Shown here piece after piece: positions 27,773-37,526 of a stretch of DNA of 64,000 nucleotides (positions are counted from its first letter, which is position 1; each line of letters starts with the position of its first letter). The notes below the pieces were generated by a model. The model worked only from the letters and a program-made list of their open reading frames with translations. It did no database searches and had not been told where the DNA came from. A program made the translations under genes and the position numbers. The stretch covers positions 186,001 through 250,000 of the forward strand of contig CAVQBE010000021.1 in assembly GCA_963710675.1 (NCBI GenBank). The letters are read 5' to 3'. Source of the stretch: JACCZX01 sp963710675. Lineage in GTDB: Bacteria > Pseudomonadota > Gammaproteobacteria > Burkholderiales > Burkholderiaceae_F.

Positions 27773-29509
27773 CCCGGCCGCTTCGCGTTTGCGATCTTCT
27801 TCGTGACGTACCACTGCTGCGCAATCGACAAAATGTTATTGGTGAGCCAATACAGCACAAGACCCGCGGGAAAGAAAAAGAACATCACGCCGAAGATCAA
27901 CGGCATCAACATCATCACGCGCGCCTGCACCGGATCGGGTGGCGTCGGATTCAGTTTGTATTGAATCCACATCGTTCCCATCATCAGCAGCGGCAAAATG
28001 AGCCACGAATCCGGCGTCGACAGATCCTGTACCCACAGAATCCACGGCGCGTTTCGCATTTCAACACTGGCCAGCAGCACCCAATAGAGCGCGATAAACA
28101 CGGGGATCTGCACCAGGATCGGAAGGCAGCCGCCCAGCGGATTGATTTTTTCGGTCTTGTACAACTCCATCATCGCGACGTTCATCTTCTGCTTGTCGTC
28201 GCCATACTGTTCGCGCAGTTTCATCAGCCGCGGCGAGACTTCCTTCATCTTGGCCATCGACTTGTAGCTGGCCGCTGACAGCGGATAGAACAGCTGCCTT
28301 GATCAGTACCGTCAGCAGCACAATCGCCCAGCCCCAGTTGCCGACAATGCCGTGCAGAAACGACAGCAGCAGGTAAATCGGCTTGGCCAGAACCGTCAGC
28401 CATCCGTAGTCAACGACCAGGTCAAGGCCCGGCGCGATTTTCTCCAGCGCTTCCTGATCCTGCGGGCCCACATAAAGCACCGATTGCGAAGTCCCCGTTG
28501 CGTTCGGCGCAAGCGCTGGCATCGCGACGATGCTGCCGATCGAATACAAATTCTTGTCGACCGTGCGCGCGTAATACTCGCGCAGCACTCCTGCGGGCGG
28601 TACCCACGCCGATACGAAGTAGTGCTGAATCATTCCGATCCAGCCGTTATCCGCCGCTTTCGGTAATTGAACCTTGTTCTTCTCGATCTCCGAGAACTCG
28701 ATCTTGCGAAACTTCTCCTGCTCGGTATATATCGCCGGCCCGGTGTACACGTAGTAGAGCGCCGACTCGCCATCGGGCTTGTTTCCATCACGCGTCAGCT
28801 GAAAATAGACGGACGGCGTCAGCGCCTTGTCGGTCAGGTTGATGATCTCGTGCTTGACATCGGCTGCATAACGCCCGCGGTGAAAGGTGTACGTCTTGAT
28901 GACGCGCACGCCCCCGCTTTCGGCGCTAAAGCGAACATCGACTTGATCCTGTCCCTCTTTGAGCGCGGTCGATCCGTCGAGGGGTTTAAAAGGGGTTCGG
29001 TGATTCGGAAAATCGCCGCCGACGACTCCGCTCTGCGCGACATAAACCCGATTAGGGCCGACATCGAGCAGCACAGTGGTGGCCTTCGGTTCGTGCCGCC
29101 TGCCCGTGACGAGGCCAATCACTCCGCTCGCGGTCCAGTCGGGCGCGACGGCCTGCCCGAGCAGTTCAACATGCGATACGACAGCGCCCAGCGGATCGAT
29201 CGATGCACGAATCAAATCCGTCTCGACGACGACTGCTGGCGCCTTCGCTGTCGTCGGCGGTGTGTCGGTCGGTACAACCGACGGGACTGCTGCAGGCGTG
29301 GCGGCTTGAGGGACAGGGACGCCATCGGGCGGTCGATTGACAGTTGCAGCAGGCGTCGCGGGTGCCGGTTGCTGCGTTGCCGTCTGTGAGACCGGCGCGG
29401 GACCGAACATTGGAGCGCGGCCGTTGTAAATCTGCCAGCGGTCCCACAGCATGAACAGTGAGAAGCCGAAAATCACCAACAGGATCGTGCGCTGAATATC
29501 AGTGCTCAT
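27769..29509 (-). CDS. yidC: Membrane protein insertase YidC; one frameshift
   Basis: From the ATG at 29509, 'DIQRTILLVIFGFSLFMLWD' is the N-terminal helix of gram-negative YidC. A periplasmic domain with a Pro/Ala-rich linker follows, then 'DYGWLTVLAKPIYLLLSFLH'. Near 28293 a single extra base (or equivalent) moves the frame at 'LIKA', and the catalytic-helix part 'MAKMKEVSPRLMKLREQYG', 'INPLGGCLPILVQIPVFIALYW' (part) and 'YWLTNNILSIAQQWYV' follows. Joined length is about 580 aa. YidC inserts membrane proteins alone or with Sec and is essential, so the shift is almost surely an error. It overlaps yidD by 11 bp. Confidence 0.95.
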
Positions 29510-29807
29510 GACCGGATTCGATTGAGGTAAACGAAAGGGGCGTGCGATTACTTTCGTCGGTGTTTGCATGACACCAGCAACGCCAGCTAAATTGCAGTGG
29601 GACCGGATCGACGCCGCCCGCACCGTACGGGTGGCAACGCGCCAGTCGCGTAAGCATCATCCAGCCGCCACGTAGCGTGCCGTGCGATTCGATCGCCTGC
29701 ATCGAATATTCGGAGCACGACGGCCAATAGCGGCACGCATTCCCCATCCACGGCGAAAGCGCGAAGCGATAGGCGCGAATCGCAGCGATCAAAATCGTCT
29801 TGATCAT
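29499..29807 (-). CDS. yidD: Membrane protein insertion efficiency factor YidD
   Basis: 102 aa. The family core 'YRFALSPWMGNACRYWPSCS' and 'YSMQAIESHGTLRGGW' with 'RLARCHPYGAGGVDPVP' is fully present, including the conserved cysteines. YidD is a small amphipathic inner-membrane protein that aids YidC-dependent insertion. The normal length is 70-90 aa; the C-terminal tail here runs into the yidC start and overlaps it by 11 bp, suggesting translational coupling. Eleven bp follow the rnpA stop. Confidence 0.95.
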   Translation of the reverse strand: MIKTILIAAIRAYRFALSPWMGNACRYWPSCSEYSMQAIESHGTLRGGWMMLTRLARCHPYGAGGVDPVPLQFSWRCWCHANTDESNRTPLSFTSIESGHEH

Positions 29808-29817
29808 TCAAAGACTC

Positions 29818-30333
29818 TCAATTCGTCGAGCTCGTATTCGCTGTCGCCAGCCGGCCCGCAAGGCGAATCAACACTTCCTGCAACAAACCGTCGGCCTCGG
29901 CCCGAACCTGGCGCCGCCATGCCCTCATCGCAAGGGGTGCGCCCTCCTCGTTGACCAACGGTGCTTTAAGTCGCAGCGCGACGTCGATACGCGCCGAACC
30001 TTGCGCCGCGCAATCTTCGAAGGCAGCCGCGCGATGGCGACAAGCCTCTCGCACAATACGTTTAACCAGCGCCCGGTCGACCGAGCGACGTGCGTTGCGC
30101 TTTCCTACAGTAACTCCAAAGCGAACATCTCCTGCCTTGGTACCGCCTACAGGGCTGGAAGCTGCCGTCACCCACGCCGTATTTATCGACAACATTTGGC
30201 GCTCGGCACGAATTGAACTTTCACGCGGCGCTCGCAGCAGAGACGAGAACTCGGCGGGCGTCTTAAGCCGGCGAAACGAAGCAAAGCCATAGCGTTTGAC
30301 ACCAGTGGCCACGTCGAATCCCACCGCGGCCAT
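29818..30333 (-). CDS. rnpA: Ribonuclease P protein component
   Basis: 171 aa from the ATG at 30333; a GTG a few codons later is possible. The RNR signature region 'GVTVGKRNARRSVDRALVKR' is intact, and 'KTPAEFSSLLRA' matches the family start. The basic protein binds the RNase P RNA and pre-tRNA leader for 5' maturation. The C-terminal extension after 'WRRQVRAEADGLL' is longer than in E. coli RnpA, which is common in betaproteobacteria. 41 bp downstream of rpmH, 10 bp upstream of yidD. Confidence 0.94.
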   Translation of the reverse strand: MAAVGFDVATGVKRYGFASFRRLKTPAEFSSLLRAPRESSIRAERQMLSINTAWVTAASSPVGGTKAGDVRFGVTVGKRNARRSVDRALVKRIVREACRHRAAAFEDCAAQGSARIDVALRLKAPLVNEEGAPLAMRAWRRQVRAEADGLLQEVLIRLAGRLATANTSSTN

Positions 30334-30374
30334 TCTGGAGCCGCCACCGCCGTCGTTAAAGAATTGCAGCGCCC

Positions 30375-30515
30375 TCAAATTCCCAGGCGCTGCCGGCCTT
30401 TGGCGCGGCGCGCAGCGATAACGGCGCGACCACCGCGCGATCTCATGCGCACCAGAAATCCATGCGTGCGAGCACGCTTGACCTTCGAGGGTTGATATGT
30501 TCGCTTGGTCGCCAT
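30375..30515 (-). CDS. rpmH: 50S ribosomal protein L34
   Basis: 46 aa encoded on the minus strand from the ATG at 30515 to TGA at 30375. The reading is MATKRTYQPS, then 'KVKRARTHGFLVRMRSRGG', then 'RAVIAARRAKGRQRLGI', a complete L34. The N-terminus is two residues longer than the common MKRTYQPS form. First gene of rpmH-rnpA-yidD-yidC-mnmE, transcribed away from dnaA. Confidence 0.97.
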   Translation of the reverse strand: MATKRTYQPSKVKRARTHGFLVRMRSRGGRAVIAARRAKGRQRLGI

Positions 30516-30824
30516 CACACACTTTCTACGTACTTTTTGCGCAGCCCGCCATTAGACGCGATCCCGCGACTTGCTGCAAACGGGCATTCCCGCAGCACCC
30601 AAGGTCTCAGCGGCCTCTCATTGCGCCGCAACCGAATTTGATTCGCAACAAAGGCGATTTACTGTGGATAACTTGATGCGGGATGAGTAGAATTCAGTCC
30701 TTCGCCGGTAAGTGCGTTCTGTGTCGGAATTTGGGGTTTCCGCACAGGAAAAATGCAGTGCCGAGCGGGCGGAAGCAAGCACTTTCGCAAACCAATAAAA
30801 AGCTAGCCGCGGGGCCGCAAGTTA
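30516..30824. other. rpmH-dnaA intergenic region, probable part of oriC
   Basis: 309 bp between the divergent rpmH and dnaA genes. A perfect DnaA box, TGTGGATAA (inverse of TTATCCACA), is at 30663-30671. Weaker look-alikes such as TTCCGCACA near 30740 are not convincing alone. The stretch must also carry the promoters of the rpmH and dnaA operons. No ORF is supported. Divergent gene orientation on either side fits the replichore boundary. Confidence 0.75.
30663..30671 (-). promoter_or_regulatory. DnaA box, perfect consensus
   Basis: TGTGGATAA on the plus strand equals TTATCCACA on the minus strand, the high-affinity DnaA box. It lies about 155 bp upstream of the dnaA start, where it could serve origin firing, dnaA autoregulation or both. 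Confidence 0.85.
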
Positions 30825-32219
30825 ATGACGCATCTTTGGAACGATTGCTCGCGGCTTCTCGAAAGCGAGCTGACACCGCAACAGTTTTCCGCCTGGATCA
30901 AACCGCTTAAAGCCCTCGAGTTCGATGAGTCGACCGCCACGCTGACCATCTGCGCTCCCAACCGTCTGAAGCTCGACGCGATTCGCTCGCAGTTTTCGGA
31001 GCAGATCGCCGGCGCGGTATCCCGCGTCATGCAAAGGCCCATTTCGATCGTATTTGCAATCGAAGGCGGCGGTTATGCGGATGCCTCCGCTCTGCGCTTT
31101 CCCATTAACAGCGCCACTGCCAACACCGACTCCGAGACATTGGCTGCGCCGCGGGCTGCGATCGTCGCGCCTGGCTCGGCCGCCAACGAGCCGCTCGAGC
31201 GCGCCCGGCTCAATCCGAATTTGACGTTCGACACGTTCGTGACCGGCAAAGCCAATCAACTGGCGCGCGCAGCAGCAATGCAGGTCGCTGAAAATCCGGG
31301 CGGCTCGTACAACCCGCTGTTTCTGTATGGCGGCGTAGGGCTCGGTAAGACACACCTGACGCATGCGGTCGGCAATGCGGTGCTTGCCCGTGCGCGCGGC
31401 GCCAAGGTGCGCTACATCCACGCCGAGCAGTATGTCAGCGACGTGGTCCGCGCTTATCAGCGCAAGGCGTTCGACGATTTCAAGCGCTACTACCACTCGC
31501 TCGATCTGCTGCTGATCGACGATATTCAGTTTTTCGCCGGCAAGGCGCGGACACAGGAAGAATTCTTCTATGCGTTCGAAGCGCTGGTTGCGGGCCGCAA
31601 GCAGATCATCATCACCAGCGATACGTATCCGAAAGAGTTGAAGGATATGGAAGATCGCCTGGTATCGCGCTTCACATCGGGACTGACGGTCGCGATCGAG
31701 CCGCCGGAGCTCGAAATGCGCGTCGCGATTCTGCTGAAGAAAGCCGAAACCGAAGGCGCGCAGATGAAAGAGGACGTTGCATTTTTCATCGCGAAGAATC
31801 TGCGCAGCAACGTGCGCGAACTGGAGGGCGCGTTACGCAAGGTGATGGCGTTCTCGTCCTTTCATGGCCGCATCATTACCGTCGACGTCGCGCGCGAGGC
31901 GCTAAAGGATCTGCTGTCGGCGTCGACCGCGCAGGTCACGGTCGAGCTGATCCAGAAAACCGTTGCCGATTACTACAAGATCAAGATCGCCGATATGTAC
32001 AGCAAGCGCCGGCCAATTGCGATTGCGCTGCCACGGCAGGTCGCGATGTATCTGGCTAAGGAGCTGACGCAGAAGAGCCTGCCGGAGATCGGCGAGCTGT
32101 TTGGCGGACGCGATCACACGACCGTGCTGCATGCAGTGCGCAAGATCACCGGCGAGCGTTCCAAGAATCCGGAAATGAATCACGCGCTGCATGTGCTCGA
32201 GCAGACATTTAAGGGCTAA
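30825..32219 (+). CDS. dnaA: Chromosomal replication initiator DnaA
   Basis: 464 aa, full length. Domain I starts 'LWNDCSRLLESELTPQQFSAW'; the AAA+ domain begins 'NLTFDTFVTGKANQLARAAA' (part), with Walker A 'GGVGLGKTHL', Walker B 'LLLIDDIQF' and the arginine-finger region. Domain IV ends with the DnaA-box-binding motif 'GGRDHTTVLHAVRKI'. DnaA-ATP oligomerises on DnaA boxes and opens the origin. The short domain II linker (about residues 85-130) is poorly conserved. Followed by dnaN and gyrB. Confidence 0.98.
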   Translation: MTHLWNDCSRLLESELTPQQFSAWIKPLKALEFDESTATLTICAPNRLKLDAIRSQFSEQIAGAVSRVMQRPISIVFAIEGGGYADASALRFPINSATANTDSETLAAPRAAIVAPGSAANEPLERARLNPNLTFDTFVTGKANQLARAAAMQVAENPGGSYNPLFLYGGVGLGKTHLTHAVGNAVLARARGAKVRYIHAEQYVSDVVRAYQRKAFDDFKRYYHSLDLLLIDDIQFFAGKARTQEEFFYAFEALVAGRKQIIITSDTYPKELKDMEDRLVSRFTSGLTVAIEPPELEMRVAILLKKAETEGAQMKEDVAFFIAKNLRSNVRELEGALRKVMAFSSFHGRIITVDVAREALKDLLSASTAQVTVELIQKTVADYYKIKIADMYSKRRPIAIALPRQVAMYLAKELTQKSLPEIGELFGGRDHTTVLHAVRKITGERSKNPEMNHALHVLEQTFKG

Positions 32220-32462
32220 CAACCTGTGGACAGATGCTGCGAAGCTGTGGATAGCGGTGGACTGTGTAGGCGCTTTTGAAGTACCGCGGTGAAGTTGTCC
32301 TTTTCGTCCACCGCGAGCCCACATGTCAACAGAAGGCTTGTCAACAACGCAACGGCCGTAGCAAGTGATTGATGTAATGGAGTTCGTTCGGTTTGTCCCC
32401 AGCAATGCGCTGCTTTACTACTAACTGTTACTAAGAAGAGTTATGAAAAGGATATAAAGAGA
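32220..32462. other. dnaA-dnaN intergenic region with DnaA-box-like sites and an AT-rich end
   Basis: 243 bp. Two near-consensus DnaA boxes occur in direct orientation: TGTGGACAG at 32225-32233 and TGTGGATAG at 32246-32254. The final 60 bp (about 32405-32460) are clearly AT-rich against the GC-rich background, with a repeated TACTAACTGTTACTAAG-like stretch, a possible unwinding element. The region is a second candidate for the functional origin and also carries the dnaN ribosome binding site (AAAGAGA). Confidence 0.6.
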
Positions 32463-33563
32463 ATGCAACTCGTCAAAGCCAATCGCGATGCGTTGCTAAA
32501 ACCGCTGCAGGTCGTCAGCGGTATCGTCGAACGCCGACAAACGCTACCAATCCTTGCGAACATTCTGGTGCGCAAGGAGGGCGGCAAAGTGTCGTTCACC
32601 GCGACCGATCTGGAAATTCAAATTCAGACCAGCGCTGACATTGGCACCGGTAACGACACTGCTGCGACCACGATCGCGGCCCGCAAGCTGGTCGATATCC
32701 TGCGAGCTCTGCCCGACGCCGACGTGCAGCTTTCGTTGACCAACAAAAAGATGGCGGTCGCGAGCGGCAAGAGCCGGTTTAACCTGCAAACACTGGCGGC
32801 CGAAGAGTTCCCGACGGTGGCACAAGCCGAATACGCCGCTGATTTTTCTCTGCCTGCGGCGACGTTGAAGTATTTGCTGGGTATGGTGCACTTCGCGATG
32901 GCGCAGCAGGACATTCGTTACTACCTGAACGGGATGCTGCTGGTGGTCGACGGCACGACGGTGCGAGCGGTAGCGACCGACGGCCATCGACTTGCGCTGG
33001 CCGAGGTGACGAAGAACGAATCGTCGAACAAGATCGAAGCGATCGTGCCGCGCAAGACGATCCTGGAGCTGTCGCGGCTGCTGCCCGATTCAGACGACCC
33101 GGTCCGTGTGCAGATGGCGGCGAATCAGGCCAAGTTCAGCTTCGGCGACATCGAGCTGATTTCGAAGCTGGTCGAAGGGAAGTTTCCGGATTACCAGCGC
33201 GTGGTGCCGGCCGCCAACACCAAGGTCTTTGCGATCAACCGCGAAGACCTGATGCACGCGCTGCAGCGCGCCGCAATTCTGACAACCGACAAGTTCAAGG
33301 GCGTGCGGATGCTGCTCGGAGTCGGTACGTTGAAGATCAACTCGACCAACGCCGACCAGGAGGACGCGCAGGAAGAATTAGAGATCGGGTACGAGGGCGA
33401 TGCTCTTGATATTGGCTTCAACGTCAACTATCTACTGGATGTGCTCGCCAATTTGAAGAACGACCAGATCAGCTTCTCGCTCGGCGACTCGCTCGGCAGC
33501 GCACTGATCACGATGCCGAATTCGGACAAGTTCAAGTATGTCGTGATGCCGATGCGCATCTAG
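32463..33563 (+). CDS. dnaN: DNA polymerase III beta subunit (sliding clamp)
   Basis: 366 aa, normal length. Starts 'MQLVKANRDALLKPLQVVSG' and shows the three-repeat clamp pattern with 'RRQTLPILANILV', 'FAMAQQDIRYYLNGMLL' and the C-terminal hydrophobic-pocket residues in 'YVVMPMRI', the family's invariant 'MPMR' end. The dimeric ring tethers the replicase and many repair proteins to DNA. Frame intact; the gyrB start follows after 14 bp. Confidence 0.98.
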   Translation: MQLVKANRDALLKPLQVVSGIVERRQTLPILANILVRKEGGKVSFTATDLEIQIQTSADIGTGNDTAATTIAARKLVDILRALPDADVQLSLTNKKMAVASGKSRFNLQTLAAEEFPTVAQAEYAADFSLPAATLKYLLGMVHFAMAQQDIRYYLNGMLLVVDGTTVRAVATDGHRLALAEVTKNESSNKIEAIVPRKTILELSRLLPDSDDPVRVQMAANQAKFSFGDIELISKLVEGKFPDYQRVVPAANTKVFAINREDLMHALQRAAILTTDKFKGVRMLLGVGTLKINSTNADQEDAQEELEIGYEGDALDIGFNVNYLLDVLANLKNDQISFSLGDSLGSALITMPNSDKFKYVVMPMRI

Positions 33564-33577
33564 GGCGCCCATTGCCG

Positions 33578-36109
33578 ATGTCAGCCGTTCCAGATCAACC
33601 GCCAATGAACCAGCCGCAGCCCGACGGGCGTGCGGACTATGGCGTCAGCAGCATCCAGATCCTCGAGGGACTGGAGGCGGTACGCAAACGCCCGGGCATG
33701 TACATCGGCGATACGCACGATGGCACCGGGCTGCATCACATGGTGTTCGAGGTGGTCGACAACTCGGTCGACGAGGCGCTTGCCGGGCATTGCGACGACA
33801 TCATCGTCACGATTCACACCGACAACTCGATCTCGGTCGTCGACAACGGTCGCGGCATTCCAACAGGGATCAAATTCGACGACAAGCACGAGCCGAAGCG
33901 CTCCGCCGCAGAGATCGCGCTGACCGAGCTGCACGCGGGAGGCAAGTTCAACCAGAACAGCTACAAGGTTTCTGGCGGGCTGCACGGCGTCGGCGTCTCA
34001 TGTGTCAATGCACTGTCCGAATGGCTGCGGCTGACGATCCGGCGTGGCGGCCAGATGCATCACCTCGAGTTCCGGCGTGGTGACGTGCAGGATCGCATCG
34101 TGCAGACGATGCCGACCGAATTGGGGCTGGTCGAAGCGTCGCCGATGAAAATCACGGGTCCGACGGACCGGCGCGGCACCGAGGTTCACTTTCTGCCCGA
34201 CAGCCAGATCTTTACCGATATCGACTTTCACTACGACGTGCTGTCGAAACGGTTGCGTGAGCTTTCATTCCTGAACAACGGCGTTCACATCAAGCTGATC
34301 GATCAACGCAACGCCAAGGAAGAAGACTTTGCGTTTTCCGGTGGCGTCAAAGGCTTCGTGCAGTACATCAACAAAGCGAAAACGGTGCTGCATCCGAACG
34401 TGTTCTACGTCAGCACTGAGTCAAGCGCGGGTGGAACATCGGTGGGCGTCGAAGTCGCGATGCAATGGAACGACGGCTACAACGAAAGCCTGCTGGCGTT
34501 TACCAACAACATTCCGCAGCGCGACGGCGGCACGCACATCACAGGGCTGCGCGCTGCAATGACGCGCGTGTTGAACAACTACATCAAGAGCCACGAGTTC
34601 GACAAGAAGGCGAAAGTCGAAACCACCGGCGACGACATGCGCGAAGGGCTTGCATGCGTGTTGTCGGTCAAGGTGCCCGAGCCGAAATTCAGCTCGCAGA
34701 CCAAGGACAAGCTGGTGTCGTCGGAGGTGCGTCCTGCGGTTGAGGATGCAGTGGGGCGCGCGCTCGAAAGTTTTCTGCTCGAGCGGCCCGCCGATGCGAA
34801 AATCATCTGCAGCAAGATCGTCGACGCCGCACGCGCACGCGAAGCAGCGCGCAAGGCGCGCGAGATGACTCGGCGCAAGGGCGTGCTCGACGGCGTGGGG
34901 TTGCCCGGCAAACTGGCCGACTGCCAGGAGCGCGATCCTGCGAAGTCGGAGCTTTACATCGTCGAAGGTGATTCGGCCGGCGGCTCTGCCAAGCAGGGGC
35001 GCGATCGCAAGTTCCAGGCCGTGCTGCCGTTGCGCGGCAAGGTGCTGAACGTCGAGAAGGCGCGCTTCGACAAACTGATTTCATCGGAGCAGATCGCGAC
35101 GTTGATTACGGCGCTCGGCACCGGCATCGGCGCTCCCGACACCCCCGACGGCTTCAACATCGACAAGCTTCGTTATCACCGCATCATCATCATGACCGAC
35201 GCCGACGTCGATGGCGCGCACATCCGCACGTTGCTGTTGACATTGTTCTATCGGCAAATGCCGCTGTTGGTCGAGCAGGGGCATATCTACATCGCACAAC
35301 CGCCGCTGTACCGGATCAAACACGGCAAGGACGAGCGCTACATAAAGGATGATCACGAGCTCGCGCAATACATCGTGACGCTGGCGCTGAGGGACGCGAA
35401 GCTGATTCCGGCCGAGCATGCCGCGCCGATTGAAGGCGAAGCGCTTGAAGCGCTGGCGCGCCAGTATCTGGTCGCCAACGCGGTGACCGATCGCCTTTCC
35501 CGCGTGATGGACCGGCCGGCGCTGCAATCACTGCTGGCTGGCACCGAGCTCGATCTGGACGATGCGTCCAATGCCGAGGCCTCAGCGTTGCGCTTGACCG
35601 CAGCGCTCGGCAACTCAACGGTTCATGTGTACGCGCAACACGATTCGGTAACCGACAAACATCGGCTTCGCATCGAGCGGCGTCATCACGGCAACGTGAA
35701 GCTAAGCGCGATCGATGCCGACTTCGTCCATGGTGCCGACTACGCGACGCTGGCGGCTGCCGCTCGCACATTCAAAGGAATGATTGGCAGCGGCGCCCGT
35801 ATCGTGCGCGGCGTCGGCGACAAGGAAAAGCAGGCAACAGTGGCGAGTTTTGGCGAGGCGGTGGACTGGTTGATGCGCGAGGCCGAGGGCGGCGTCACAC
35901 GCCAACGCTACAAAGGTCTCGGCGAAATGAATCCCTCACAGCTGTGGGAAACAACGATGGACCCGGCTGTGCGGCGCATGCTGAAAGTGCAGATAGATGA
36001 CGCGATTGGCGCCGATCAGATTTTCACCACGCTAATGGGCGATGAAGTCGAGCCCCGCCGGCAGTTCATTGAAACGAACGCGCTGGCCGCCGGCAATATC
36101 GACGTCTAG
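33578..36109 (+). CDS. gyrB: DNA gyrase subunit B
   Basis: 843 aa from the ATG at 33578; a TTG two codons earlier is also open. The GHKL ATPase domain has 'AVRKRPGMYIGDT', 'EVVDNSVDEALAGHC' and 'GGLHGVGVSCVNALS'. The Toprim domain has 'EGDSAGGSAKQGRDR' and 'IMTDADVDGAHIRTLLLTLF' (part). The tail has 'QRYKGLGEMNPSQLWETTMD'. An insert of about 160-170 residues between Toprim and tail matches the longer gram-negative GyrB. Supercoils DNA with GyrA (not in window). Confidence 0.98.
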   Translation: MSAVPDQPPMNQPQPDGRADYGVSSIQILEGLEAVRKRPGMYIGDTHDGTGLHHMVFEVVDNSVDEALAGHCDDIIVTIHTDNSISVVDNGRGIPTGIKFDDKHEPKRSAAEIALTELHAGGKFNQNSYKVSGGLHGVGVSCVNALSEWLRLTIRRGGQMHHLEFRRGDVQDRIVQTMPTELGLVEASPMKITGPTDRRGTEVHFLPDSQIFTDIDFHYDVLSKRLRELSFLNNGVHIKLIDQRNAKEEDFAFSGGVKGFVQYINKAKTVLHPNVFYVSTESSAGGTSVGVEVAMQWNDGYNESLLAFTNNIPQRDGGTHITGLRAAMTRVLNNYIKSHEFDKKAKVETTGDDMREGLACVLSVKVPEPKFSSQTKDKLVSSEVRPAVEDAVGRALESFLLERPADAKIICSKIVDAARAREAARKAREMTRRKGVLDGVGLPGKLADCQERDPAKSELYIVEGDSAGGSAKQGRDRKFQAVLPLRGKVLNVEKARFDKLISSEQIATLITALGTGIGAPDTPDGFNIDKLRYHRIIIMTDADVDGAHIRTLLLTLFYRQMPLLVEQGHIYIAQPPLYRIKHGKDERYIKDDHELAQYIVTLALRDAKLIPAEHAAPIEGEALEALARQYLVANAVTDRLSRVMDRPALQSLLAGTELDLDDASNAEASALRLTAALGNSTVHVYAQHDSVTDKHRLRIERRHHGNVKLSAIDADFVHGADYATLAAAARTFKGMIGSGARIVRGVGDKEKQATVASFGEAVDWLMREAEGGVTRQRYKGLGEMNPSQLWETTMDPAVRRMLKVQIDDAIGADQIFTTLMGDEVEPRRQFIETNALAAGNIDV

Positions 36110-36599
36110 TCGGCAGGTTCCGCTGAACATCGTCAAAAGCAGGCTCACTCGTAGTTGGAGTTATTGCTTAACTTTGACGAGCCTGTCCAATGCGACCGTC
36201 TCAGTGCGCGAGCATTGCCGCGACTTCAGTAGTACGGGACTATGCGGCTCGGCCGCTCGGCGTGGCGGCATGCTGAATTCCAACAGCCAAGAATCGTTGC
36301 ACGCAGTGCGCTCAACCATTCGAGGCGGCTTGCAAGTGGCCAGCGCGTTAGCGGGTATTGAGTGAGCGTCGTGGCGTGCAGCATGGTTAGCTCCTTGTAA
36401 AGAGATTCCTACGAGCCCCATTTAATCTGCTCGATCGGCCGGCGTCGCGAGTCAAAAGTCCCGTTCCACGTACCTTTACGCCAGAACGCTGCAAAACTCG
36501 GGACAGGGGTCCCGAATCGGTTCCGATGCGAGCAAACAATCCGCCACTGAGGCGCAGGTTTTGCGCGGTATGCTGCTTTCAGCACTTGGAGGTGCAGCA
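36110..36599. other. Intergenic region after gyrB, no gene recognised
   Basis: 490 bp. Short frames on both strands lack any recognisable similarity or ribosome binding site. A loose inverted repeat CAGGCTC/GAGCCTG about 30 nt apart at roughly 36151-36186 is too open to call a terminator. The only functional element I can support is GGAGG just before 36600, the ribosome binding site of the next gene. Confidence 0.5.
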
Positions 36600-37526
36600 A
36601 TGCGCATCGCGTTCATGGGCTCGGGCGGACTCGGCGGTTACTTCGGTGCACGTCTCTGTAAAGGAGGCGCCGATGCCTACTTCATTGCCCGCGGTAAACA
36701 TCTTCAAGCCATGAGAAACGAGGGGCTGCATGTTGAAGGCCCGGAACCCATACACATCCCGCGCGTCAATGCCACTGACGATCCAGCCGAAGTGGGCGTC
36801 GTCGATTTCGTCATGCTTTGCGTCAAGCTGTGGGACACCGAAGCGGCGCTGCAGCAGATCCGCCCGATGGTTGGCACTGAAACGACAATCATCTCGTTGC
36901 AGAACGGAGTCCTGAAGGACCAGTACCTGCAAGCGGCCTACGACGCGTCGCAAATCATGGGCGGGGTTGGCTACGTGGCAACGACGATCGACAGACCAGG
37001 TGTCATACGTCAAACGGGACCGATGCAAAGACTGCTGTTTGGCGAGTTCGACGGCTCGCGCTCGTCTCGCGCGCAGACGCTTCTCGCGGCGTGTCTCGCG
37101 GGCGGCATCAAAGCAGAACTGTCTGACAACATTCTTCGTGAGATATGGCAGAAGTATGTCTTCCTGGTGGGGCTTTCCGGCACCACAACGACAATTCGGC
37201 AGCCTATTGGCCCAATCCGCGCGAACTCACAGACACGCGCGTTCCTGCTCGAAGTAATGCGCGAGGTTGTTGCGGTGGGTAGGGCTTATGGTGTGGAGTT
37301 GCCGGAGGATTACGCCGAGGTTCGCCTCCGTCTTGCCGACGAAGTTGCTTATGACATGACGTCCTCGATGCATCACGATCTCGAGCGAGGCAACCCATTG
37401 GAGGTCCGTTGGCTGTCGGGGGGTGTGGTGGAACTTGGTCAACGCAAGGGCGTGCCGACCCCGCTGAATCGCGCAATCGCTGACATCCTTGCACTGCACG
37501 CTGCGGGGAAAACAAAAACGAAGTGA
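36600..37526 (+). CDS. 2-dehydropantoate 2-reductase family protein (PanE/ApbA-like)
   Basis: 308 aa from the ATG at 36600, with GGAGG nine bases ahead. The N-terminal Rossmann motif is 'MGSGGLGGYFGARL' and a second segment 'SLQNGVLKDQYL' is typical of the family. 'ILREIWQKYVFLVGLSG' carries the conserved Lys of the active site region, and 'SSMHHDLERGNPLEVRWLSG' the C-terminal helical motif. The family reduces 2-dehydropantoate with NADPH for pantothenate synthesis, but many paralogues act on other 2-oxo acids. It stands alone without other pantothenate genes, so the substrate is uncertain. Confidence 0.88.
   Translation: MRIAFMGSGGLGGYFGARLCKGGADAYFIARGKHLQAMRNEGLHVEGPEPIHIPRVNATDDPAEVGVVDFVMLCVKLWDTEAALQQIRPMVGTETTIISLQNGVLKDQYLQAAYDASQIMGGVGYVATTIDRPGVIRQTGPMQRLLFGEFDGSRSSRAQTLLAACLAGGIKAELSDNILREIWQKYVFLVGLSGTTTTIRQPIGPIRANSQTRAFLLEVMREVVAVGRAYGVELPEDYAEVRLRLADEVAYDMTSSMHHDLERGNPLEVRWLSGGVVELGQRKGVPTPLNRAIADILALHAAGKTKTK

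Noticed and set aside
36110..36599. A small gene or tRNA in the gap after gyrB
   Set aside because: No cloverleaf, conserved anticodon arm or similarity was found; frames are short and lack start signals.
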